Source of the DNA: an uncultured Eubacteriales bacterium
Lineage (GTDB): Bacteria; Bacillota; Clostridia; Christensenellales; Aristaeellaceae
Assembly (NCBI GenBank): GCA_900553905.1
Contig: USFL01000110.1
Coordinates: forward strand, 1-5,789
Direction of reading: 5' to 3'
Length of the DNA: 5,789 nucleotides
Below are positions 1 through 5,666 of the stretch, in pieces. Positions within the stretch are counted from its first letter, which is position 1. The number at the start of each line of letters is the position of its first letter. The translations under genes and the position numbers were made by a program. The notes under the pieces are model-generated. The model worked only from the letters and a program-made list of their open reading frames with translations, did not search any database and was not told the origin of the DNA.

Positions 1-1
1 G

Positions 2-619
2 ATGAGGGTTTCATCCACCTTCAAGAAGTACAGCGCCGTGCACGCGCGAAACGGCATGAGCGCGGATGAGGTGGCCCGCTCCATGCTCAACCAGGCCGGC
101 TGTGGAGAGGTGAGCATACGCAGCGTTTCCGGCAATCTGACGGACCACTATGACCCGCGAAACAACACCTTGCGCTTGAGCGACGGCGTGTATGGCTCCA
201 CCAGCGTGGCCGCCATCGGCGTGGCGGCGCATGAATGCGGGCACGCCATGCAGCAGCATGAGGGCTATGCGCCTCTCAAGCTGCGCAGCGCGCTGGTGCC
301 GGTGGTCAATCTGGGCAGCAACCTGTATTTCCCCATCTTCCTGCTGGGCCTCGTGTTCAGCTGGGAACCGCTGCTCTATGTGGGTATCGCCTGCTTTGCG
401 CTCACGCTGGTGTTTACGCTGGTTACGCTGCCGGTGGAGTTCAATGCCAGCGGCCGTGCCCTTAGCGTGCTGGAAGAGCAGGGCTATTTGAGCCGGGACG
501 AGATGGACGGTGCGCGCGCGGTGCTCAATGCCGCGGCCTTGACCTATGTGGCGGCCGCCATCAGCAGCCTTTTGCAGCTGGTGCGCCTGCTCATCATCGC
601 ACGCGACCGCAGGGATTGA
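2..619 (+). CDS. yugP: YugP-family membrane zinc metallopeptidase (5' end missing)
   Basis: Predicted membrane-bound zinc metallopeptidase of the YugP family (Zn_peptidase_2); its physiological substrate is not known to me. The sequence shows a TDHYDP motif (residues 47-52), the zinc-binding and catalytic HECGH motif (77-81), and a VEFNAS motif (146-150) whose Glu147 is a likely third zinc ligand. Hydrophobic segments at about 98-119, 124-145 and 178-199 should cross the membrane. Family members usually carry about 20-30 further N-terminal residues including a membrane helix, so the ATG at position 2 is probably internal and the real start lies before the window. The last codon is followed 27 nt later by the helicase start, which suggests one operon. 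The family call is confident; the role is not. Confidence 0.9.
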   Translation: MRVSSTFKKYSAVHARNGMSADEVARSMLNQAGCGEVSIRSVSGNLTDHYDPRNNTLRLSDGVYGSTSVAAIGVAAHECGHAMQQHEGYAPLKLRSALVPVVNLGSNLYFPIFLLGLVFSWEPLLYVGIACFALTLVFTLVTLPVEFNASGRALSVLEEQGYLSRDEMDGARAVLNAAALTYVAAAISSLLQLVRLLIIARDRRD

Positions 620-630
620 CCGAAGGAAAA

Positions 631-637
631 AAGGAGG
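631..637 (+). promoter_or_regulatory. Ribosome binding site fixing a GTG start
   Basis: AAGGAGG, a full anti-16S match, stands 9 nt before the GTG at 647. It supports a GTG start for the nuclease-helicase; the conserved-looking N-terminal motif VRELVAF begins only nine residues later. Confidence 0.85.
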
Positions 638-646
638 GCCACAGCC

Positions 647-2959
647 GTGGGAGAAACGTTTCGGGTCTCCGTGCGCGAGCTGGTGGCCTTTTCCTGTTTT
701 CCGCCGGATATCACCCCTGCGGAGGATGCGGAGCGCATGCTGGCCGGCGGACGGGCGCACCGGGCGCGGCAGGCCGAAGCAGAGGGTGAAAGCGAAAAGG
801 TCATCCGCCATGCTTTTTTGTGCCTGGGCGCGGAAGTAACGGTCTATGGGCGCATGGACCTGTTTGAGGACGGCGACGTGCCCCTTGTGGAGGAGATCAA
901 GCTGAGCGCCCAGGCGCGCCCGGAGCCGCTGCCGGAACACCGGGCCCAGGCGCTGTGCTACGGCGCGATGCTTACGCAGGAAAAGCCCTGCGGGCAGGTG
1001 CGGCTGTGCGTCTGTTATGTGAACGAGGCGGGGGAGCCGCTCTCCCGCCATGAGGAAACGCTGGGCCGGGACGAGCTGGACGCCGCCCTCAAGGGGCTGC
1101 TGGAGCCATGGACGGCCTTCGCCCTGCGCGAAAGCGCGCGCCGCCGCGAGCGGGACGAGAGCCTGCGGGCACTCGCCTTTCCCTATGAAGCCTACCGCAA
1201 GGGCCAGCGCGAGCTGGCCGTGCAGGTATACACCGCCATCCGGCGCAAAAAGCGGCTGTTCGCCAGCCTGCCCACCGGTACGGGCAAGAGCGTGGCGGTG
1301 TTGTATCCCGCGCTGAAGGCTCTGGGGGAGGGAATCACCGGCAAGGCGCTGTACTTGACGGCGCGAAACACCGCCCGTCAGAGCCCTGTTCACGCGCTGG
1401 AACGCATGTACGGCCAGGGCATGCGGGCCCGCTGCACGGTGCTCACCGCCAAGGAAAAGCTCTGCCCCGCCCCGACGCGGTGCCACCCGGACTTCTGCCC
1501 CCGCGCCAGGGGGCATTACCTGCGTCAGGGGCAGGCGGTGGACGAGTTGCTGACCTGCCGGGATGCGGTATGGACGGACGAGCGCATCATCCGGGCGGCG
1601 GAGCGGCACAGCGTATGCCCCTTTGAACTGGCCCTCGCGCTGGTGGAGCTGGCGGATGTGGTGCTGATGGACCTCAACTACGCCTTTGACCCCTTTGCGC
1701 AGGTCAAGCGGCTGTTTCAGCGGCGAAGGGACCTGACCCTTCTGGTGGACGAGGCGCATCACGCTGTGGAACGTGTGCGCGACAGCCTGTCCGGCGCGCT
1801 GGACAGCCGGGAACTGGCCCGTCTGCGCGCGGAGCATGGTAAGCGCGCGGGCCGCAAAACACCATACTACCGCGCGCTGACGGCGCTGATTCGGGCGTTG
1901 CGCGCGCTGGGGGAGGGAGAAGCCGGCCCCTTTGAGTGCGAGCTGGACGCGCTGCCGGAAGATATCGTACAGGCAGCGAATGAAGCGCTGGCGCAAGGCC
2001 TGGCCCTCATGGCGCGGGGCGGGGGCGCGGAAGCGATGGACGCGACGCGCATGCTCATGGCCTTTCGCTACGCGACGGAGCATCTGGATGAGGACTACGC
2101 CGTGCTGCTGGAAGGCCGGGGACGGGAACGGACGCTCGCGCTGTACTGCCTGCTGCCCGGCAAGGAGATCGCACGCGTGACGCGTGGGGTGCGGGGCGCG
2201 GTTTTCTTCTCGGCCACGCTGACGCCTCTGCCCGCCATGAAGCGGCTGCTGGGCGGCGAGGAGGAGGACGCGTGCTTTGCGCTGCCTTCGCCGTTTGACC
2301 CACGCAACCTGATGGTGGTGCGCAGGCGCGTCAATACCGCCTACGACCGACGGGAGGGTACTGCGGCGCAGATCGCCGGGGCGCTGTGCGAGCTGGTGGC
2401 CGCCCGCCCGGGTAGCTACATCGCCTATTTTCCCAGCTATGCCTATCTGTCGCTGGTGCTGGACTGCCTGAAGAAAATGGAAAACCTGCCGCCGTTGCTG
2501 GTGCAGCGCCGCGATATGCAGGGAGATGAACAGACCGCCTTTCTTAGCGCCTTCGAAAAGGAAAAAGGCCCCAAGCTGGGCCTGTGTGTGCTGGGAGGGC
2601 TGTTCAGCGAGGGCATCGACCTGCCCGGCGAACGGCTGATCGGCGCGGCGGTGATCGGCATGGGGCTGCCCGTGCCCAGCGCGCGGCTGTCCGCTGTACG
2701 CGCCTGCTATCAGCGGCATTTTGGCGACGGGTTCGCCTATGCCTGCCGTATTCCGGGCATGCATAAGGTGCTCCAGGCCGCGGGGCGCGTCGTCCGCTCC
2801 GAAAGCGACAGGGGCATCGTGCTGCTGCTGGATGGACGCTACTATGATCCCGCGTATACGGCGCTGCTGCCCGCAAGCTGGCAGCTATGGGATGAGGACA
2901 TCGCCCCGGCCGTGCGAAGATTGGAGGAACCGACATGCGAAGAAGGGGGACAAGGATGA
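647..2959 (+). CDS. PD-(D/E)XK nuclease fused to Fe-S XPD/DinG-like DNA helicase
   Basis: Predicted ATP-dependent DNA helicase of superfamily 2 (XPD/Rad3/DinG type) with an N-terminal nuclease, presumably acting in DNA repair or recombination. Residues ~1-125 show Cas4/RecB nuclease motifs in order: GxxxH (G34-H38), Asp71, ExK (E83-K85) and QxxxY (Q101-Y105). The helicase follows: Walker A PTGTGKS (209-215), a likely 4Fe-4S cysteine set C273, C279, C284 and C324, DEAH box (368-371), SAT motif III (522-524), GIDLPG (656-661) and motif VI QAAGRVVR (710-717). All key residues of both parts are present, so both activities are predicted intact. The length (770 aa) fits a complete protein. Start is GTG. 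The 3' end overlaps the next gene by 25 nt, implying coupled translation. The helicase class is very confident; the nuclease is a motif-based call. DinG of some Firmicutes instead carries a DnaQ-like exonuclease, so I give no dinG symbol. Confidence 0.93.
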   Translation: MGETFRVSVRELVAFSCFPPDITPAEDAERMLAGGRAHRARQAEAEGESEKVIRHAFLCLGAEVTVYGRMDLFEDGDVPLVEEIKLSAQARPEPLPEHRAQALCYGAMLTQEKPCGQVRLCVCYVNEAGEPLSRHEETLGRDELDAALKGLLEPWTAFALRESARRRERDESLRALAFPYEAYRKGQRELAVQVYTAIRRKKRLFASLPTGTGKSVAVLYPALKALGEGITGKALYLTARNTARQSPVHALERMYGQGMRARCTVLTAKEKLCPAPTRCHPDFCPRARGHYLRQGQAVDELLTCRDAVWTDERIIRAAERHSVCPFELALALVELADVVLMDLNYAFDPFAQVKRLFQRRRDLTLLVDEAHHAVERVRDSLSGALDSRELARLRAEHGKRAGRKTPYYRALTALIRALRALGEGEAGPFECELDALPEDIVQAANEALAQGLALMARGGGAEAMDATRMLMAFRYATEHLDEDYAVLLEGRGRERTLALYCLLPGKEIARVTRGVRGAVFFSATLTPLPAMKRLLGGEEEDACFALPSPFDPRNLMVVRRRVNTAYDRREGTAAQIAGALCELVAARPGSYIAYFPSYAYLSLVLDCLKKMENLPPLLVQRRDMQGDEQTAFLSAFEKEKGPKLGLCVLGGLFSEGIDLPGERLIGAAVIGMGLPVPSARLSAVRACYQRHFGDGFAYACRIPGMHKVLQAAGRVVRSESDRGIVLLLDGRYYDPAYTALLPASWQLWDEDIAPAVRRLEEPTCEEGGQG
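2923..2927 (+). promoter_or_regulatory. Ribosome binding site for the TraB-like lipoprotein
   Basis: GGAGG stands 7 nt before the ATG at 2935, inside the end of the helicase gene. A competing purine run AAGGGGG (2943-2949) precedes a second in-frame ATG at 2956. The upstream start is preferred because only it supplies the basic residues MRRRGTR expected at the front of a signal peptide. Confidence 0.7.
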
Positions 2960-3885
2960 TCGCCCTTGCGCTGACACTGCTGCTGCCCCTGGGCGCTGGC
3001 GGCTGCGCCCCGCAAAGGGAAGGGAGCGCCGGCCTTTTGTACCGCGTGACCGGTGGAAAAAGCGAGCTGTATCTGCTGGGCAGCATCCATGTGGGCAGCG
3101 AGGAGATGTACCCCATGGGGCAGCACATTCTGGATGCGCTGGAAGCCGCGGATGTGCTGGCCTTTGAGTGCGACACCCAAAGCGCGCAGGCACAGGCCGC
3201 CTATCGGGAGCTGATGTGCTGTCCGGAGGGCGAAAGCCTGGAGAGCCTTGTGAGCGCGGACACCTACGCGCTGGTGGTCCGTGCGGCGCAGCAGGCGGGC
3301 TACCGAATGGACAGCCTGGACGCGCTTAAACCATGGGCCGTGATGAGCATGCTCAACACCGGCGCGGTGACCGCCACGCTGGGGGCGAAGGGAAGCAAAG
3401 CGTCCGTCTCGCTTGGCGTGGAGGAGCAGGTGCGCAAGCTGGGCGGCAATAAGCCTCAGGCCTGGCTCGAGGACACGCGCGCCGAACTGGAGGTGCTGGA
3501 CGGATTGAGCCCTGCGCTCCAGGAATCCCTGCTATGCTCCACCTGCCGTGTGCTTCTGGAGCCGGAGAGCGCCACCGGCATGGATGCATCCATCGACCTA
3601 TGGCCCGACTGGTGGCGCGCGGGCGACGTGGAGGCCTTTGCATCCGCCTACCTGGACGGCATGGCCGCCGAACCCGATCAGGCCCTGGCCAGGGAATATC
3701 ACGCCGCGCTGGTGACCGACCGCAACGCGCGCATGGCCCGCCGGATGGCCGAATGGCTGGAGACGGGGGAGACGCATTTTGTGACCCTGGGCCTTTTGCA
3801 CCTGGTGCTTGACGGAGACAGCGTCTTGACCTGCCTTGAGGAGATGGGATATACCGTGGAGCGCGTCCTGCCAAAAGAAGTTTGA
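2935..3885 (+). CDS. TraB/GumN-family predicted lipoprotein
   Basis: Protein of 316 aa of the TraB/GumN (PF01963, Tiki-like) superfamily, thought to include metal-dependent proteases; the bacterial role is poorly defined. It starts with a basic stretch (1-7), a hydrophobic core (8-20) and Cys24 in the context AGGC, a somewhat loose lipobox, so it is probably a lipoprotein on the outer face of the membrane. The family pattern is visible: GSIH (49-52) near the front of the mature part, Glu78 in FECD, KPW at 132-134, an ED pair followed by an acidic helix (179-187), DRN (262-264), and the C-terminal GLLHL (286-290) before a GY pair (305-306). These GxxH and Glu positions are the proposed metal-binding residues. 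It overlaps the helicase gene by 25 nt and so is likely co-translated, but no functional link is evident. An alternative start at 2956 would form an ATGA overlap with the helicase stop. Confidence 0.88.
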   Translation: MRRRGTRMIALALTLLLPLGAGGCAPQREGSAGLLYRVTGGKSELYLLGSIHVGSEEMYPMGQHILDALEAADVLAFECDTQSAQAQAAYRELMCCPEGESLESLVSADTYALVVRAAQQAGYRMDSLDALKPWAVMSMLNTGAVTATLGAKGSKASVSLGVEEQVRKLGGNKPQAWLEDTRAELEVLDGLSPALQESLLCSTCRVLLEPESATGMDASIDLWPDWWRAGDVEAFASAYLDGMAAEPDQALAREYHAALVTDRNARMARRMAEWLETGETHFVTLGLLHLVLDGDSVLTCLEEMGYTVERVLPKEV

Positions 3886-3903
3886 AAGCCAAAACGTTTT
3901 CCG

Positions 3904-3931
3904 CACGCGTCCGTCCCGCCGTCATACTGTA
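3904..3931 (+). promoter_or_regulatory. Candidate sporulation (sigma-K/sigma-E-like) promoter
   Basis: CATACTGTA at 3923-3931 fits the sigma-K -10 pattern CATAnnnTA exactly and the sigma-E pattern CATACAnT at all but one position. A CACG at 3904-3907, 15 nt upstream, matches the short sigma-K -35 (mACm) at three of four bases. A start of transcription near 3938 would leave about 50 nt before the ribosome binding site of the Cys-rich gene. The -35 is very short, so the match could be chance, but a mother-cell promoter agrees with a coat-like product. Confidence 0.45.
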
Positions 3932-3953
3932 TCAGTGAACGGCGCAAGGGACG
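3912..3953 (+). repeat. Inverted repeat enclosing the candidate promoter -10
   Basis: The left arm CGTCCCGCCGT (3912-3922) pairs with ACGGC (3939-3943) plus GGGACG (3948-3953), giving 11 base pairs with a four-base bulge GCAA on the right. The 16-base loop contains CATACTGTA. No run of T follows, so it is a poor terminator for the upstream operon. It could be an operator dyad or an RNA hairpin at the end of read-through transcripts. Confidence 0.5.
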
Positions 3954-3991
3954 CTGCCATGCCAAAGCCTCCCTGCGGCCGACGAACAAAG

Positions 3992-3998
3992 AAGGAGG
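3992..3998 (+). promoter_or_regulatory. Ribosome binding site deciding the ATG at 4006
   Basis: AAGGAGG ends 7 nt before the ATG at 4006. An in-frame GTG at 4000 would lie only 1 nt from the same site, too close for initiation, so the protein is read as starting MSFYSYKN. Confidence 0.9.
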
Positions 3999-4005
3999 CG
4001 TGCCA

Positions 4006-4860
4006 ATGTCCTTTTACTCTTACAAAAACGCCAACCCCTGTTGCTGCCCCGGCACCATCACCAATGGCAGCGCGCTGGACGGACTGCAGGAAAAGGTATG
4101 CGTGCAGGTCAAGCGCGTATACGACAGCTGCCTGCAGCAGGAGCAGCTGGATGACAAGGAAGTAACCATCACCAGCTACGCCATGGTGGCCAACAACTGC
4201 TGCAGCTGCAACTGCTGCTGCGACGACAACACCGAAACCGTGCCCCCCACCAGCCCGCCCGTGCCGCCCATCACGTTCGAAAGCTGCCGCTCCACCACTA
4301 CGGAAGGCACCATCCGTAACCTTTCCGTGGAACGCCTGTGCGACCGTCCCTGCTTCGCCCGCGTGCGCTGCAAGATCGACGTGCCCATCGACATCCTCTT
4401 CGTGGATAGTCGCTGCGTAGAGTACATCGGCAAGGGCGTGATTACGGTGGATAAAGACGTCCTTCTGTCCATCCCCGACGAGTCCATCGTGCCCTATTGC
4501 CTGGAGAGCATGGTCAGCGCCATCTGCGTGGCCGGTACCTATGAGGGCAATAACAAGTTCAAGCTGACGGTCTGCGTGACGGTCATCCTCAAGGTGTTGG
4601 CCCAGGTGGAGATCCTTATCCCCTCCTATGGCTTCTGCCCCATCCCGCCCTGCGAGGAGTTCGCTGAGAACGTCTGTGATGAATTTTTCAGCCTGCCCCT
4701 CTTCCCGCCCGCCTCGTTGTGCAACAACGACGACGTGTGCCTGCGCAACAGCGCGTGCAACACGGGCTGCAATGCCTGCTGCCATACCACGTGCAATACG
4801 GGCTGCAACACCAGCTGCAATACGGGCTGCAACACCGGATGCAACAGCTGCTGCCGGTAA
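4006..4860 (+). CDS. Cysteine-rich protein with CNxG-type tail, probable spore coat/exosporium-like
   Basis: Protein of 284 aa with 35 cysteines (about 12%). No signal peptide or membrane segment is visible. Layout: a Cys triplet at 12-14; a short region with VCVQVKRVYDSC (31-42); a dense cluster at 65-72 (CCSCNCCC); a proline-rich linker (81-88); a hydrophobic, beta-prone core (~99-228) with only scattered Cys; and a tail (251-284) in which a Cys-led tetrapeptide repeats eight times. The combination of a VYDSC-type N-terminus, a conserved-looking core and a Cys-rich tail resembles proteins of the spore outer layers of Clostridia, where disulfide cross-linking is common. That assignment is from memory of family style, not an identified domain. 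A sigma-K/E-like promoter upstream and a terminator downstream suggest a single-gene unit. Alternatives are a metal-binding protein or another cross-linked surface protein. Confidence 0.8.
   Translation: MSFYSYKNANPCCCPGTITNGSALDGLQEKVCVQVKRVYDSCLQQEQLDDKEVTITSYAMVANNCCSCNCCCDDNTETVPPTSPPVPPITFESCRSTTTEGTIRNLSVERLCDRPCFARVRCKIDVPIDILFVDSRCVEYIGKGVITVDKDVLLSIPDESIVPYCLESMVSAICVAGTYEGNNKFKLTVCVTVILKVLAQVEILIPSYGFCPIPPCEEFAENVCDEFFSLPLFPPASLCNNDDVCLRNSACNTGCNACCHTTCNTGCNTSCNTGCNTGCNSCCR
4756..4857 (+). repeat. 12-nt tandem repeat encoding Cys-led tetrapeptides
   Basis: Eight 12-nt units plus a half unit, each beginning TGC, encode CNTG, CNAC, CHTT, CNTG, CNTS, CNTG, CNTG, CNSC and a final CR. 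Cys is invariant at every fourth residue and Asn follows in all but one full unit. Units differ mainly at third codon positions and at residues 3 and 4, so the Cys-Asn pair appears to be the conserved part. The array runs up to the stop codon. Confidence 0.9.
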
Positions 4861-4885
4861 CCAAAATCCGATTCCCAAAAGCGAC

Positions 4886-4916
4886 GCCCCTGGCGAAGGC
4901 CAGGGGCATTGTGTTT
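4886..4916 (+). terminator. Intrinsic terminator after the Cys-rich gene
   Basis: A perfect 9-bp stem, GCCCCTGGC (4886-4894) with GCCAGGGGC (4899-4907) and a GAAG loop, lies 26 nt past the stop codon. It is followed by ATTGTGTTT, a broken rather than continuous T run. On the other strand the hairpin is followed by GTCGCTTTT, so it might also stop the convergent leftward gene that ends at 5000, though less well. Confidence 0.75.
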
Positions 4917-4999
4917 GTGGAAAAAACTTGGCTGCAGCGATCGTTTGCGCCCGGGAGCGGCAATGCAGGAATGGGCGAAGGCCACGCCACCCGCTAAAA

Positions 5000-5365
5000 C
5001 TAGACCGGCGGATGGCACTTTTTGCAGGGCTCGTAGCCGCCGTCCTTGGCCTCGGAGAGGGTGACCTGGACGGGATTTTTCATGCCTGAACAGGTGCTGG
5101 TGGCATGGTACTTGCTGCCGGACTTGGGAATCCATACAAGGGGCTCATCGGAGGCCTGAACAGCTCCCGCGGCAGAAACCAGGCCCCGGGCCTCGACCTC
5201 TGCGTCAATGAGCTGCTTGAGAAGGAGCAGCTCGTCATCCGATAAGGCGGAAAGGTCGTCCGCAAGTGAAGTGGCAGCGGCCAGCATGGGCAGGGCCAAC
5301 AGCAGGGAGGTCAACAGCAGGCAGGCCAGAGAACGGTACAGGCGATGAGCGCGGAGATGCGCCAT
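5000..5365 (-). CDS. Small exported protein with Ada-like Cys/His metal-binding motif
   Basis: Protein of 121 aa. A basic start (R5, H7, R8, R11) and a hydrophobic stretch at about 12-31 form a signal peptide, with a likely cut near residues 30-35. A Leu/Asp/Glu-rich helix follows (36-61, with LSDDELLLLKQLIDAE). The C-terminal part (77-121) has the pattern of short Ada-type zinc-binding modules found on exported proteins: KYH (85-87), Cys92, LSEAK (103-107), GYEPC (110-114) and C114xxC117 followed by His118. Four ligands could be drawn from C92, C114, C117 and H87 or H118. The ATG is preceded by AAGGAAG (complement of 5373-5379) at a 7-nt spacing. It runs leftward, convergent with the Cys-rich gene, from its own promoter behind a long leader. 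Function is unknown; a secreted zinc-binding or redox-sensitive protein is inference. Confidence 0.82.
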   Translation of the reverse strand: MAHLRAHRLYRSLACLLLTSLLLALPMLAAATSLADDLSALSDDELLLLKQLIDAEVEARGLVSAAGAVQASDEPLVWIPKSGSKYHATSTCSGMKNPVQVTLSEAKDGGYEPCKKCHPPV

Positions 5366-5572
5366 AAAAACACTTCCTTACTGGTTTGAAATGGGTGCGT
5401 GGCCACCGCGCCGGGCGAGAATAGCGCTTCGCAGGTTTGTCCGTTTGCACCGTGGAACCCGGCCTGTGCAGGCCGGCAGGGGAGGCAACAGATACCCTGA
5501 GCCGGTACAGACTGCACAGAGCGTCCCCCATGGGAGCCAGCCGGCGCCCGCTTAAAACAGAGTTCTTCCATC
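5366..5572 (-). other. Long structured 5' leader, unidentified
   Basis: About 207 nt separate the predicted transcription start from the ATG of the small exported protein, with no convincing gene. A perfect 7-bp stem with a GTGC loop (on the + strand CCGGCCT/AGGCCGG, 5459-5465 and 5470-5476) competes with an 8-bp pairing of 5464-5471 with 5512-5519 (CTGTGCAG/CTGCACAG). A longer-range 7-bp pairing, 5408-5414 with 5541-5547, could close the domain. I compared it by eye with T-box, cobalamin, TPP, c-di-GMP, 6S and SRP cores and found none. In GC-rich sequence some pairings are expected by chance. Confidence 0.5.
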
Positions 5573-5578
5573 ACCTGT

Positions 5579-5607
5579 ATTTTACCGCCATATCCAATAA
5601 AAAGCAA
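5579..5607 (-). promoter_or_regulatory. Sigma-A-type promoter, leftward
   Basis: Reading the - strand: TTGCTT (complement of 5602-5607, four of six bases of TTGACA), a 17-nt spacer and TAAAAT (complement of 5579-5584, five of six of TATAAT). It lies in the only AT-rich patch of this region, just downstream of a leftward terminator. Transcription should start near 5572. Confidence 0.72.
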
Positions 5608-5640
5608 TGGAATGAGCATGGGTTCTATCAGTCGGCTTAC

Positions 5641-5666
5641 AGAAAAGGCGGGCTTTTCGCCCGCCT
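5641..5666 (-). terminator. Leftward intrinsic terminator
   Basis: On the - strand AGGCGGGC, loop GAAAA and GCCCGCCT form an 8-bp GC-rich stem (5666-5646), followed by TTTCT. It would end a transcript entering from the right of the window and separates it from the promoter at 5579-5607. On the + strand there is no T run after the stem. Confidence 0.8.

Noticed and set aside
11..2764. 917-residue open frame on the - strand opposite the peptidase and helicase genes
   Set aside because: It lies antisense to two genes with clear motifs, is rich in His, Gln, Arg and Ala as expected of antisense frames in GC-rich DNA, and shows no recognisable domain.
2947..2953. GGACAAG, resembling a SpoIIID-type site
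   Set aside because: It lies in the coding overlap of two genes and next to no promoter; a 7-base match is expected by chance.
3891..3900. Palindrome AAAACGTTTT just after the TraB-like gene
   Set aside because: It has no loop and low GC, so it is not a terminator, and it matches no operator I can name.
4000..4005. GTG at 4000 as the start of the Cys-rich protein
   Set aside because: It would be 1 nt from the AAGGAGG; the ATG at 4006 has normal spacing.
3922..4878. 318-residue open frame on the - strand opposite the Cys-rich gene
   Set aside because: Its Ala/Val-rich repeats are the reverse complement of the TGC repeat array. The + frame has a proper ribosome binding site, a terminator and a coherent protein.
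4921..4939. Possible leftward terminator: six T on the - strand after GCTGCAGC
   Set aside because: GCTGCAGC is a loopless palindrome and cannot form a stable hairpin next to the T run; the hairpin at 4886-4907 is the better candidate.
5394..5416. T-box-like string (GGTGCGTGGCCACCGCG) on the + strand
   Set aside because: It does not match the GGGTGGNACCGCG core without an insertion, has no specifier stem and precedes no + strand gene.
5311..5619. 102-residue leftward frame overlapping the start of the exported protein
   Set aside because: Its start lies upstream of the promoter -10, it has no clear ribosome binding site, and it overlaps in another frame the signal-peptide region of a better-supported gene.
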